A stretch of 64,000 nucleotides of DNA from an uncultured Oscillospiraceae bacterium (GTDB lineage Bacteria > Bacillota > Clostridia > Oscillospirales > Oscillospiraceae). A program made the translations under genes and the position numbers. The stretch covers positions 310,001 through 374,000 of the forward strand of contig CAKTEQ010000002.1 of NCBI GenBank assembly GCA_934552825.1, given 5' to 3'. The notes below the pieces were generated by a model that was given only the letters and a program-made list of their open reading frames with translations, did not search any database and had not been told where the DNA came from. The stretch's first letter is position 1, and the number at the start of each line of letters is the position of its first letter. Shown piece by piece: positions 1-8,095 of this stretch.

Positions 1-680
1 CCTTCCTCCAGCGCCAGTGCCCCGCGGGCTTCACGCCCGAGGGCTACGTCGCTCCCGTGAGCAGCACAGGCGCGAGCAAGACCGTGGACAAGAACTGGAA
101 GCAGATGCTGGCTGACCCCATCTTCTATCCCATGATCCTCCTGATGGTCTCCGGCGCCTTCTTCGGCATGATGATCATCTCCGCCGCTTCCCCCATCGCC
201 CAGAACATGGTGGGCATGAGCGCGGCCTCCGCGGCTGTCGCGGTGTCCGTGCTGGCTCTGTTCAACGGCGCCGGCCGCGTGTGCGCGGGCTTCATCTCCG
301 ATAAGCTGGGCAGAGTGAATACTCTGATGGCAGCGCTGGTCGTGGCGTTCATCGGCATGATCCTCCTGTTCGTCACAGGGGAGGGTCAGGTGGCTCTGTT
401 CTATGTGGGCATCGCCCTTGTGGGTATCGCCTTCGGCTCCTTCATGAGCGTGTTTCCCGGCTTCAACGTCGACCAGTTCGGCGCGAAGAACAACTCCGTG
501 AACTACGCCATCATGTTCATCGGCTTCGCCCTGGCGGGCATCGTCGCCCCCCTCATCACCAGCAGCATCTACACCAACACAGAGAGCTATAATACAGCCT
601 TCATCATCGGCTGCTGCCTCGCGGTGTTCGGCTTCATCATGGCCCTTGTCTACAAGGCTATGGCAAAGAAGAGAGCATAA
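1..680 (+). CDS. OFA-type MFS transporter, C-terminal part (cut by window start)
   Basis: This is the C-terminal half of a major-facilitator carrier of the oxalate/formate antiporter-like (OFA) family. The reading frame is open from base 3 without a start, so the gene begins before the window. About six hydrophobic segments are visible. The stretch from NWKQML to the C-terminus aligns closely with the complete OFA protein at 8096-9340: both have a DPIFYPMI/DARFYPMI-like entry to a membrane helix, a GAGRVCAG/AAGRIGAG loop and a PGFNVD motif. Family members exchange small carboxylates, but the substrate cannot be read here. A strong hairpin terminator follows 20 bases after the stop. Confidence 0.85.
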   Translation, partial: FLQRQCPAGFTPEGYVAPVSSTGASKTVDKNWKQMLADPIFYPMILLMVSGAFFGMMIISAASPIAQNMVGMSAASAAVAVSVLALFNGAGRVCAGFISDKLGRVNTLMAALVVAFIGMILLFVTGEGQVALFYVGIALVGIAFGSFMSVFPGFNVDQFGAKNNSVNYAIMFIGFALAGIVAPLITSSIYTNTESYNTAFIIGCCLAVFGFIMALVYKAMAKKRA

Positions 681-700
681 TCTCATATATTGCTTACCCC

Positions 701-733
701 GGGCGCGCTGTCCCAGTACAGCGCGCCCTTTTT
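701..733 (+). terminator. Rho-independent terminator after the first MFS gene
   Basis: An 11-bp perfect stem (701-711 with 718-728, core GGGCGCGCTGT) with a 6-base loop is followed by TTTTTG. Confidence 0.9.
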
Positions 734-773
734 GTACCCCCAATGGAACTCGCCAAGGCTCCCCTTATCCCAC

Positions 774-955
774 AAAGCCTCCCCTTGCTGCTCAAGGCAG
801 CGCACCCCCAAAGCCTCCCCTGCGTAAGGCAGCGCACCCCCAAAGGCTCCCCTGCGTAAGGCAGCGCACCCCCAAAGCCTCCCCTGCGTAAGGCAGCGCA
901 CCCCCAAAGGCTCCCCTGCGTAAGGGGAGCTGGCGCGCAGCGCCTGAGGGGTCGC
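774..955. repeat. Tandem 32-bp repeat made of partial CCTCCCC elements
   Basis: About four head-to-tail copies of a 32-bp unit begin at 774 (a 36-bp variant), 810, 842 and 874. A terminal copy from 906 ends in a complete hairpin element (GGCGC-gca-GCGCC, then TGAGGGG). Units alternate between AAAGCC and AAAGGC starts. No unique spacers separate the copies, so this is local amplification of the front part of the intergenic CCTCCCC repeat family. Confidence 0.85.
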
Positions 956-969
956 CGCCACAACGCTTC

Positions 970-1400
970 GCCTAAAAACTCCCGCGCCGATGCGTCAATC
1001 CCCCCTGCCAGCCTCACGGCTGGCGTCCCCCCTTTCACAAGGGGGGCTTCCGCTCTTCCAAGGGGTGCTGGCACCCGCCTGCATAACGGCAGGAGACTGA
1101 GGCGCAGGGTAATAATTGCCGCAGCGCCTGCGATTTTGGTCGCATAGCGTCAGCGGGCCGGGGAGCTGAAGTCGCTGCCAATCACCTGCCGCGCCGCCGA
1201 GGGAAACACTCTGCCCGTTGACGCCCCTTCGCCGCCGCAAGTGGCTGTGCCACTGTCGGCGAAAGCGGGTTTCTTTGGGTTAGACCACCAGAAAAAGATG
1301 GTGCGCCGCTCTCCAAAGTCTCCCCTTGAGCAGCAAGGGGAGGTTTCCCGGCAATACCGGGACGGAGAGGATGAGAACCCAAACTCAGTCTACATTCATT
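970..1400. repeat. Composite intergenic repeat island (modules F, D-3' and B)
   Basis: This gap carries no plausible gene. 983-1050 is a module with GATGCGTCAATC followed by C-runs around a CCAGCC/GGCTGG hairpin. 1058-1310 matches the 3' two thirds of the long D module also found at about 13990-14370 and 30550-30935, including a long terminal hairpin (1228-1263). 1316-1378 is a CCTCCCC-type (B) element. Confidence 0.75.
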
Positions 1401-1415
1401 TCTTGCCTTGCCGCA

Positions 1416-1453
1416 CAAAAAACGCAGCCGCCCCCTGCCGGGAACGGCTGCGT
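1416..1453 (-). terminator. Terminator of the CNNM/CorC-like gene
   Basis: A 9-bp stem (ACGCAGCCG at 1422 with CGGCTGCGT ending at 1453) lies 15 bases past the stop of the minus-strand gene, followed by a T-run on that strand. Confidence 0.8.
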
Positions 1454-1467
1454 ATCTCGCTTATATT

Positions 1468-2727
1468 TTATTCTTCCGGCTCCACGTCCACGACGCCGGG
1501 CGTCAGGCTCTTCACCTTCACCTCGTCCACCCGGTGGTTATCCACCTTCGTCACGAGTATGTCCAGCCCGCCCCAGGTCATCCGCTCGCCGATGGCAGGC
1601 ACTCTGCCGAACAGCTCCATGACCCAGCCGCTCACGGAGATCATCTCCGAATCGGCATTCAGCCCGAAGCACTTGGCGAACTCGTCGAACTCCATGTCCC
1701 CGTCCACGATGTAGGTGTCCGGCGCAACACGGCGCATGAACACCTCCACCTCGTCATGCTCGTCCCAGATCTCGCCCACCAGCTCCTCCAGGATGTCCTC
1801 CATCGTCACGATGCCGCAGGTGCCGCCGTACTCGTCGATGACCACGGCGACGTGGGTCTTCGCCTTCTGGAGCTTCTTGAGCAGCAGGCTGATAGGCTCG
1901 CTCTCCAGCACGAATATGGCTGGGGATATGAGCTCCCGGATAGGCTTATCCGTTATGCCCACGCCCACGTAGAAGTCCTTCTGGTGTATGGTGCCGAGGA
2001 TGTTGTCTATCGTGTCCTGATAGATGAGCAGGCGGGAGTATTTCGTCTCCGTGAAGAGCGCCGCCACCTCCTCCTTGTTGGCGTCCACAGGGAGCGCCGC
2101 CAGGTCCACCCGGTGTATAAGGATATCCTGGGCCTGCTGCTCGGAGAACTCGATGGCGTTGCGGAGCAGCTCGCCCTCGTTCTTGTCGATGCTGCCCTCC
2201 TGCTGGACCTCGTTGACCAGCATTAGCAGCTCCTCCTGGGACATCTTGTTGTCCGGTTTGAGGCGGAAGAGCTTCGCGAGGAGCTTCTTCCACAGGGAGA
2301 AGAGGAAGTTCAGAGGCGTGAATATCCAGATAAGGAACTGGATAAGGGGCGCCGAGAACATGGCGAATTTTTCCGCGCAGTCCCGGGCGATGCTCTTGGG
2401 GGATATCTCCCCGAAGATGAGCACCAGCACCGTCACTACGACGGTGGATATAGTCGCGCCCACGTCCCCGTACTGGCGCACGAAGAGCACCGTGCCGATG
2501 GACGCGAGGAGGATATTCACAATATTGTTGCCGATAAGTATGGTGGAAATGAGCTTATCGTAGCGCTCGTTGAGCTTGCAGGCGAGGGCGGCGTTGCGGT
2601 TGCCCTTCTCCGCGAGGGTCTTCAGCTTTGTCTTGTTCATGGCGGAGAAAGCAGTCTCCGTGGCTGAGAAGTAGGCGGAGAGGATCAGGCATAGCGCCAT
2701 AATTAATATGTATGCGGTCGTACTCAA
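1468..2727 (-). CDS. CNNM/CorC-HlyC-like membrane protein (DUF21, CBS pair, CorC domain)
   Basis: This 419-residue inner-membrane protein is of the CNNM/CorB-HlyC family, linked to Mg2+/divalent cation efflux. Residues 1-135 hold several membrane segments with the DUF21-type YFSATETAFSAMN motif and the NNIVN stretch. About 190-320 form a CBS pair (including DEYGGTCGIVTMEDILEELVGEIWDE). The rest is the CorC/HlyC domain. The best start is TTG at 2727, with AAGGAG 10 bases upstream and the hydrophobic N-terminus directly after it. The gene appears monocistronic with its own terminator. Older databases call such proteins hemolysin, but toxin function is not implied. Confidence 0.9.
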   Translation of the reverse strand: MSTTAYILIMALCLILSAYFSATETAFSAMNKTKLKTLAEKGNRNAALACKLNERYDKLISTILIGNNIVNILLASIGTVLFVRQYGDVGATISTVVVTVLVLIFGEISPKSIARDCAEKFAMFSAPLIQFLIWIFTPLNFLFSLWKKLLAKLFRLKPDNKMSQEELLMLVNEVQQEGSIDKNEGELLRNAIEFSEQQAQDILIHRVDLAALPVDANKEEVAALFTETKYSRLLIYQDTIDNILGTIHQKDFYVGVGITDKPIRELISPAIFVLESEPISLLLKKLQKAKTHVAVVIDEYGGTCGIVTMEDILEELVGEIWDEHDEVEVFMRRVAPDTYIVDGDMEFDEFAKCFGLNADSEMISVSGWVMELFGRVPAIGERMTWGGLDILVTKVDNHRVDEVKVKSLTPGVVDVEPEE

Positions 2728-2980
2728 ATCGTTTTAACTCCTTCTGATATGGTAGTGTGTCCTCTGTAATATGGGCTTTGCCGCCGCCTAAAGGCGCAAA
2801 AAAGCACGTCCGCGGCCCGCGAGGGGGCGCAGATATGCCCACAAACCATAACAGTTAAGATTGTCGTAATCGCATTCGGAACAGTCCGTATCCATCTGGG
2901 GGTGTTCACATCCCTTCAAGTTCTTGCTTGAATTGTACAACAAAAGCCCCGCCCTGTCAATAGCGGTCCCTTTTTCCCCC

Positions 2981-3370
2981 AAGGTAACCGCCTTTGGCGG
3001 GTTCCCTTGGGGACCCCCTTGTTTATTTTATCTTGCGGTCCCGCCGCGCATGTCGCCCCTCCCCCAAAGCCTCCCCTTGCTGCTCAAGGGGAGGTGGTGC
3101 GACAGCACCGGAGGGGATGAGAAGTACAGGTCCCGCCGTTCTCCCCAAAGCCTCCCCTTATTTAAGGGGACTTTCCTTGTTACTTTCTTTGGCTTATCAA
3201 AGAAGGGGTATAAAGCTATCTCTTTGTGGGGACAAAGAAGGGGTATAAAGCTATCTCTTTGTGGGGACAAAGAAGGGGTACAAAACGTTTACTTCGGCAC
3301 TCCAAAGAAAGTAACAATAAAAAGCTCCCCTTGCTGCTCAAGGGGAGCCTGAGGGGATGATATCCCCCTG
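2981..3370. repeat. Intergenic repeat island (A, B and C modules)
   Basis: The 640-bp gap between 2728 and 3370 holds a CCTTTGG-type palindrome with GGTCCCGCCGCGCATGTCG behind it (module A, 2981-3057). It also has a B hairpin element (3064-3128, apical GGTGC-gaca-GCACC), a second truncated B, a C hairpin (GTTACTTTCTTTGGCTTATC to GAAAGTAAC, 3179-3318) and a last B element up to the recR stop. I see no gene in it. Confidence 0.75.
3199..3281. repeat. 35-bp tandem repeat inside a C hairpin
   Basis: Two identical 35-bp units (3199-3233 and 3234-3268) and a 13-base partial third copy lie between the two arms of the TTACTTTCTTTGG hairpin. Each unit reads AAAGAAGGGG, then TATAAAGCTATC, then TCTTTGTGGGGAC. 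Confidence 0.9.
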
Positions 3371-3970
3371 TCATATCTCCTGCCTGCCCTCCAGAGCGCG
3401 CATGAGGGTGGCGCTGTCCGCGTACTCCAGGTGGCTGCCCACGGGGATGCCGTAAGCAAGGCGCGTGACCTTCACGCCGAAGGGCTTGAGCAGCCGGGAG
3501 ATGTATATCGCCGTCGCCTCCCCCTCCGTGTCCGGGTTCGTCGCCATGATGACCTCCCGCACGTCCCCGGCGGAGACCCGCGCGAGAAGCTCCTTTATCT
3601 TGATATCGTCCGGTCCCATGTGGCTCATGGGCGAGATGACCCCGTGGAGCACGTGGTACCGCCCGGCGAACTCACCCGCCCGCTCGATGGCGATCACGTC
3701 CTTCGGCTCCGCCACCACGCAGATGACCGTCGGGTCACGCTTGGGGCTGCGGCATATGGGGCACAGCTCGCTGTCCGTCAGGTTCTGGCACACGGGGCAG
3801 CACTTCACCTGCGCCTTCGCCCCGATGATTGCGTCCGCGAACTCCTTCGCCTCCCCGTCGCTCAGGGAGAGCGTGTAAAAGCTCAGGCGCTGGGCGGTCT
3901 TGCGCCCGATGCCCGGCAGGCGGGCAAACTGATCTGTAAGCCGCTCGAGGGCGGCGGGAAAATACTCCAT
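3371..3970 (-). CDS. recR: Recombination mediator RecR
   Basis: RecR acts with RecF/RecO to load RecA at single-stranded gaps. The protein is 199 residues, the usual length. Visible are the helix-hairpin-helix LPGIGRKTAQRL near residue 19, a four-cysteine zinc finger (CCPVC ... CPIC, about 57-73), and a Toprim domain with VVAEPKD and ATNPDTEGEATA. The C-terminal YGIPVGSHLEYAD motif is typical. ATG at 3970 has GGAG 8 bases upstream. The gene lies 12 bases after the rpe stop, so the two are probably one transcript. Confidence 0.97.
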   Translation of the reverse strand: MEYFPAALERLTDQFARLPGIGRKTAQRLSFYTLSLSDGEAKEFADAIIGAKAQVKCCPVCQNLTDSELCPICRSPKRDPTVICVVAEPKDVIAIERAGEFAGRYHVLHGVISPMSHMGPDDIKIKELLARVSAGDVREVIMATNPDTEGEATAIYISRLLKPFGVKVTRLAYGIPVGSHLEYADSATLMRALEGRQEI

Positions 3971-3982
3971 CTTGAAAACTCC

Positions 3983-4624
3983 TCAGTCTTTCAGTTCCCG
4001 GATAAAAGCGGGTATGTCCTCCGCGCCGAACAGGGCGCTGCCCGCCACGAGGACGTCCGCCCCCGCCTCCTTCACCATCTTCGCCGTGTCCCGGTTGATG
4101 CCGCCGTCCACCTCGATCTCGCAGCCGCCGCGTACGTGGCTGCGCAGCCAGCGCACCTTGTCCACCATGCCGCCCATGAAGCTCTGCCCGCCGAAGCCCG
4201 GCTCAACGGTCATCACCAGCGCCAGGTCGATCATGTCCAGCAGCCCGCTGTACTCCTTGACGTCCGTCCCCGGCTTCACGGACAGCCCCGCCCGGCAGCC
4301 CAGGGCGCGGATCATGTCCAGGGTGCGGCGAATGTTGAAGCGCTCGTCCGCCTCCAGGTGCACGGTGATGATATCCGCCCCGGCCTTGGCGAATTTCTCC
4401 ACGTAGCGGATGGGCTTGTCAATCATAAGATGCACGTCCAGCACCTTGTCCGTCACGCCCCGTATAGCCTTCACCACGGGGATGCCGATAGTGATGTTGG
4501 GCACGAACAGCCCGTCCATCACGTCGATGTGTATGTAGTCCGCTCCGGCGGCGTCCACCATGCGGATGTCCCGCTCAAGGTTGACGAAATCCGCCGAGAG
4601 GATAGAGGGTGAAACCTTTGTCAT
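3983..4624 (-). CDS. rpe: Ribulose-phosphate 3-epimerase
   Basis: This enzyme interconverts ribulose-5-phosphate and xylulose-5-phosphate in the pentose phosphate pathway. The 213-residue TIM barrel starts MTKVSPSILSADF. It shows HIDVMDGLFVPN (metal and acid/base residues), DVHLMI, VEPGFGGQSFM and EVDGGIN, all family signatures. I chose ATG 4624 because GGAGG lies 9 bases upstream and family homology starts exactly there. A longer frame upstream is arginine-rich and not conserved. recR follows 12 bases downstream. Confidence 0.97.
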   Translation of the reverse strand: MTKVSPSILSADFVNLERDIRMVDAAGADYIHIDVMDGLFVPNITIGIPVVKAIRGVTDKVLDVHLMIDKPIRYVEKFAKAGADIITVHLEADERFNIRRTLDMIRALGCRAGLSVKPGTDVKEYSGLLDMIDLALVMTVEPGFGGQSFMGGMVDKVRWLRSHVRGGCEIEVDGGINRDTAKMVKEAGADVLVAGSALFGAEDIPAFIRELKD

Positions 4625-4924
4625 AATCAAGCTTCCTCCAAAAAAATTTTTTGCCCGGTCCACGGCGCGGTATTCTGCCCGAAGGGGCGGAAAAAGTGTC
4701 CCCGGCGCCGGTATCCTGCCTGCCGCCCGTATCCGGCGTCTCACCTGCCGGGCACGGCGGGCATAGAATTAAGGGAGTGGCAGCGGCTGAGAGATGCTTC
4801 TGCGGAAAGGTGCCATCGTTCCGCCGCCGCGCCGCTCTTCATATAGGGGACGGCAGCACCGCCGTCCCCGCCGTTGTTTTCCAACAAAATATTGTATGCT
4901 TTTCTTCCGCTCCTGTCAATGTTT

Positions 4925-5065
4925 TGCCCCAATGGAACCGCTCCGCCGGGTTCCATTGGGGATCCTGTTTTATTTGATCTTGCGGTCCCGCCGTTCCCCC
5001 CCAAAGCCTCCCCCTGCCGCTCAAGGGGAGGCTTTTGGGGGGATGAGAAGTACAACAACCGCCCA
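4925..5065. repeat. Repeat modules A and B in the rpe/BKACE gap
   Basis: 4926-4960 is a perfect-type palindrome (CCCAATGGAACC ... GGTTCCATTGGGG), followed by the shared TTTTATTTGATCTTGCGGTCCCGCC stretch (module A). 4998-5057 is a B element ending GGGGATGAGAAGTAC. The rest of 4625-5163 holds no recognisable gene. Confidence 0.7.
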
Positions 5066-5163
5066 GTCTCGCTGCCTCAAAGCTTCGCCTAAAAACTCTC
5101 CCGCGCCGCCGCTGCGCTCCCCCATTCACCGGTGGGCACCTTTTCTTATCCTCCTCTGCATAC

Positions 5164-5199
5164 AAAAAGAGGGCAGAGGAAAAAATCCTCTGCCCTCTC
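5164..5199 (-). terminator. Terminator of the BKACE gene
   Basis: A 12-bp stem (GAGGGCAGAGGA with TCCTCTGCCCTC) is followed by a T-run on the minus strand. Confidence 0.9.
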
Positions 5200-5235
5200 T
5201 GTCTGTTAAGTTAACAGGCTTTCCCGGAAATTAAA

Positions 5236-6219
5236 TCAATACTTTCTGGGAGCGCCGAGACCCAGCATCTTTCTGGCCTGCTCGACTGTTGCGACAGGTC
5301 TGTCAAGATCGTGAGCCATGCGGACTGCCTTCTCGACCAGCTCGCCGTTGCTCTTAGCCTTGCGGCCCTTTGCGTAGTAGATGTTGTCTTCCATACCAAC
5401 GCGGATGTGAGCGCCGTGAACGATAGCCTGAGCCACGATGGACCACTGCTGTGCGCCTGTGCCGCTCAGCTGCAGGACGGAGTTTCTGGGGCAATGTCTG
5501 ACAACTGTGTTGACGAAGTCAGGATCGGGCCAGTTGGAGCCTGCTGTGAAGACGAAGTTGACCCAGAAGGGACCACCCATAGGATCCTTGTAGCCGGAAG
5601 CGATCAGTCTGTTCAGATAGTAGAAATCGGACAGAGCGAAGCACTCGAACTCGGGCTTGATGCCGTGCTCAGCAAACTGCTGAACAGCCTTCTCAGCCTC
5701 GGGCTGTGTCATTGTGTAGATCAGCTCTCTGAAGACAGCCTCGTCACGAACGCCGGGACGTGCGGGCAGCTTAACATAGGAGCAGTAGCAAGTTGTGTCG
5801 ATGGAGCCGACTTCGGGATTAGCTGTGAGAGAAGTCATAGCCATGGGACCACGCTTACCGTCAACGACGGAGCAGCCGCAGCCCATTGTGTTGTTGATGA
5901 TAACATCGGGGCAAGCCTCGCGGATCTTTCTGTTGACTTCCTTGTACATCTCGGGATCCTGAGACATTATAGCTGTGTTCTTGGGATCGCGAGCGTGGAT
6001 GTGCAGCATGACAGCGCCTGCCGCGACTGCTTCCTTAGCGGACTCAACCTGCTCTTCAACTGTCTCGGGCAGACCGGGGTTAGCTTCCTTACCCTGGTTA
6101 GCGCCTGTGATAGCGCAGCCAACGATAACGGGGTCGAAGGAATAAAGACCGGAACGATGCTGTGCGTCAGCATAATCCCACATGTTGTGCTTTGTGTCCA
6201 TGGTGAATTCCATGCTCAT
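5236..6219 (-). CDS. BKACE-family beta-keto acid cleavage enzyme (DUF849)
   Basis: The 327-residue protein belongs to the family that includes 3-keto-5-aminohexanoate cleavage enzyme (Kce) of lysine fermentation. Members transfer a keto-acid fragment between acetyl-CoA and a beta-keto acid. The zinc-ligand HIHARDP motif (H73, H75) and the C-terminal VGMEDN motif are present. No other lysine-fermentation gene is nearby, so the substrate is open. ATG 6219 has AAGGAGG 8 bases upstream. The gene has its own strong promoter and terminator. Its codons use more T-ending Ala, Ser and Val than its neighbours, as expected for high expression. Confidence 0.9.
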   Translation of the reverse strand: MSMEFTMDTKHNMWDYADAQHRSGLYSFDPVIVGCAITGANQGKEANPGLPETVEEQVESAKEAVAAGAVMLHIHARDPKNTAIMSQDPEMYKEVNRKIREACPDVIINNTMGCGCSVVDGKRGPMAMTSLTANPEVGSIDTTCYCSYVKLPARPGVRDEAVFRELIYTMTQPEAEKAVQQFAEHGIKPEFECFALSDFYYLNRLIASGYKDPMGGPFWVNFVFTAGSNWPDPDFVNTVVRHCPRNSVLQLSGTGAQQWSIVAQAIVHGAHIRVGMEDNIYYAKGRKAKSNGELVEKAVRMAHDLDRPVATVEQARKMLGLGAPRKY

Positions 6220-6279
6220 TTTTGGTTCCTCCTTAAAATACTTTGTCGCCAGGTAAATACACTGGCTCCCATGCCATCA

Positions 6280-6309
6280 ATTATATATTCAAAATACCTC
6301 AAAAGTCAA
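6280..6309 (-). promoter_or_regulatory. Sigma-70-type promoter for the BKACE gene
   Basis: On the minus strand TTGACT (6304-6309), 18 bases, TATAAT (6280-6285), about 60 bases before the start codon. Confidence 0.8.
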
Positions 6310-6453
6310 CCTTTCAGGGCACAGAATATGGAATATTTTTAAGTCTATTTACATATTGACAGAGTGCGTTGCACGGTGCGGATTACCAGCATTCATAATA
6401 TGTATGAGCGTACAGGGCAGCGCAGTTTCCTCCGAAAAATTTGAAAAAATCTA

Positions 6454-6482
6454 TTGCATTTTGGGAAATAGTGTGTTAATAT
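6454..6482 (+). promoter_or_regulatory. Promoter of tRNA-Arg
   Basis: TTGCAT (6454-6459), a 17-base spacer and TAATAT (6477-6482) end 18 bases before the tRNA. Confidence 0.75.
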
Positions 6483-6500
6483 AATCGAGCTGTTAAAAAT

Positions 6501-6577
6501 GCGCCGTTAGCTCAGCTGGATAGAGCGTCTGGCTACGGACCAGAAGGCCGGGGGTTCGAATCCCTCACGGCGTGCCA
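6501..6577 (+). tRNA. tRNA-Arg (anticodon ACG)
   Basis: A full cloverleaf is visible. The acceptor arm GCGCCGT pairs with ACGGCGT (one G-T pair at the end). The D arm is GCTC/GAGC, the anticodon stem TCTGG/CCAGA with loop CTACGGA (anticodon ACG), and the T arm GGGGGTTCGAATCCCTC. CCA is encoded. ACG would be deaminated to ICG to read CGU/CGC/CGA. Confidence 0.97.
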
Positions 6578-6614
6578 AAAGCACCGGAACTTTCGTTCCG
6601 GTGCTTTTGTTTTA
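6577..6614 (+). terminator. Terminator after tRNA-Arg
   Basis: A 14-bp stem (AAAAGCACCGGAAC with GTTCCGGTGCTTTT) with loop TTTC starts at the tRNA 3' end and runs into GTTTTA. Confidence 0.9.
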
Positions 6615-6666
6615 TCCTCAAAACTTTCCTCCCAGCTCAATGGGGCAGCCTTTCCCCCCTTGCACG

Positions 6667-6698
6667 CAAAAAGGCTTCCCCTCCCGGGGAAGCCTTTT
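6667..6698 (-). terminator. Terminator of the antiporter gene
   Basis: The AAGGCTTCCCC/GGGGAAGCCTT stem, 20 bases beyond the minus-strand stop, is followed by a T-run on that strand. Confidence 0.85.
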
Positions 6699-6717
6699 CC
6701 TCTTTCCGTGTTTCCGC

Positions 6718-7986
6718 TCAATCGTCGTCCTCGTCGTCCGTCACGGCCACGGCCTTCGGGGTTATCTCCCCCGCCTTGGTCAGGGCGATCTTCGTCAGGT
6801 AGGGACCGATCAGCTCATACACCAGCACGGAGAACAGGGCGATATTCCGTATCAGCGTGCCGTCCGCGCCCAACACCTCCGCCTTCATGGACATACCCAG
6901 CGCCACGCCCGCCTGGGGCAGCAGCGTTATGCCCAGATACTTCACGATGTTCCTGTCGCAGCCCACCATCTTCGCGCTTCCGCAAGCGCCCACGTACTTG
7001 CCGAAGCTCCGTGCTATGATGAACGCCACGCCCACGCCCAGAATGGCGACGTCGGAGAAAATATCAAACTGCAGCTCTGCGCCGCTGATGACGAAGAACA
7101 GCACATATATGGGTGCCGTCCACTTGTCCGTTTTCTCCATAAGCTCCGGTGAAAAATCGCACAGATTGCAGAACATCGTCCCCAGCATCATGCACACCAG
7201 CAGGGACGAGAAGCCCACATGAATACCGCCCACGTCGAACTCCAGCATGGACAGCGCCACCGTGAGCAGCACAAATGTGATCGTTATGGTCAGGCGCTTG
7301 GAGTTGGACTTGAAGTACTTCTCCACCACCGTGAGCAGGCAGCCCATGACCGTTCCCAGCGCCAGGGACATGACCACCTCGACTATCGGCTCGATTATGA
7401 CCGCCGCCAGGTCGAATGCGCCGCTCGTCATCGCCCTGGCCGCGCCGAAGCACACCGCGAAGATGACCAGACCCACAGCGTCGTCCAGTGCCACTACCGG
7501 CAGGAGTATGTCCGTGAGCTTGCCCTTCGCCTTGTACTGCTTGACCACCATGAGCGTCGCCGCGGGGGCTGTCGCCGCCGCGATAGCCCCCAGCGTCAGC
7601 ACCACGGGCACGGAGAGCTTGTCCCCCATGGCGAGGTGCAGGCAGAACAGCACGATTATCACGCATACCGTCGCCGCCACCGCCTGGACGATGCCGATAA
7701 CCGTCGCCTGCTTGCCCGTCTCCCTGAGCTGGGACAGGCGAAACTCGTTGCCGATGGCGAAGGCGATGAAGCCCAGCGCCACCTCCGAGAGGATGCTCAG
7801 GTGCTGCACGTCCGCCGTGGTGACGAAGCCGAGGCCGGGCACGCCCAGCCTGCCGAGGCAGTAAGGTCCGATGAGTATGCCCGCGATAAGGTACGCCGTC
7901 ACCGCGGGGAATTTAAGGGGCTTTATCAGGCGGGACATGAAAAGTCCCGCCGCGAGAGCCACCGCAATGCTCATTAATGTTTCCAT
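6718..7986 (-). CDS. CPA-family cation/proton antiporter (Kef/NapA-like membrane domain)
   Basis: This 422-residue integral membrane protein has about 12 hydrophobic segments. The family exchanges Na+ or K+ for H+. The FPAVTAYLIAGILIGP motif near residue 27 and the VALDDAVGLVIFA core near 165, with paired aspartates, are typical of CPA2-type exchangers. There is no C-terminal TrkA-N or USP domain, only an acidic tail (DDEDDD). ATG 7986 has AAGGAG 10 bases upstream. The ion cannot be told from the sequence. The gene stands alone, with its own terminator. Confidence 0.88.
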   Translation of the reverse strand: METLMSIAVALAAGLFMSRLIKPLKFPAVTAYLIAGILIGPYCLGRLGVPGLGFVTTADVQHLSILSEVALGFIAFAIGNEFRLSQLRETGKQATVIGIVQAVAATVCVIIVLFCLHLAMGDKLSVPVVLTLGAIAAATAPAATLMVVKQYKAKGKLTDILLPVVALDDAVGLVIFAVCFGAARAMTSGAFDLAAVIIEPIVEVVMSLALGTVMGCLLTVVEKYFKSNSKRLTITITFVLLTVALSMLEFDVGGIHVGFSSLLVCMMLGTMFCNLCDFSPELMEKTDKWTAPIYVLFFVISGAELQFDIFSDVAILGVGVAFIIARSFGKYVGACGSAKMVGCDRNIVKYLGITLLPQAGVALGMSMKAEVLGADGTLIRNIALFSVLVYELIGPYLTKIALTKAGEITPKAVAVTDDEDDD

Positions 7987-8054
7987 GTTTAATTATCTCC
8001 TTCCCCTGTATAACCCCCGTATTATACTCCCCCTCCCCGAGGATTTCAATAGGT

Positions 8055-8090
8055 AAAACGGACGGCTCACCTGGATTTTGGAGCCGCCCG
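8055..8090 (-). terminator. Terminator of the OFA transporter gene
   Basis: A 10-bp stem (CGGGCGGCTC/GAGCCGTCCG on the minus strand, one G-U pair) is followed by TTTTA. Confidence 0.75.
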
Positions 8091-8095
8091 CTGAA

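Noticed and set aside
774..955. Possible CRISPR array
   Set aside because: Units are contiguous with no unique spacers, and there are no cas genes nearby; it is a tandem repeat.
1468..2727. Hemolysin function of the CNNM/CorC-like protein
   Set aside because: The name is historical; domain content fits ion transport, not a toxin.
6577..6614. Attenuator or small RNA after the tRNA
   Set aside because: A simple hairpin plus T-run starting at CCA is an ordinary terminator.
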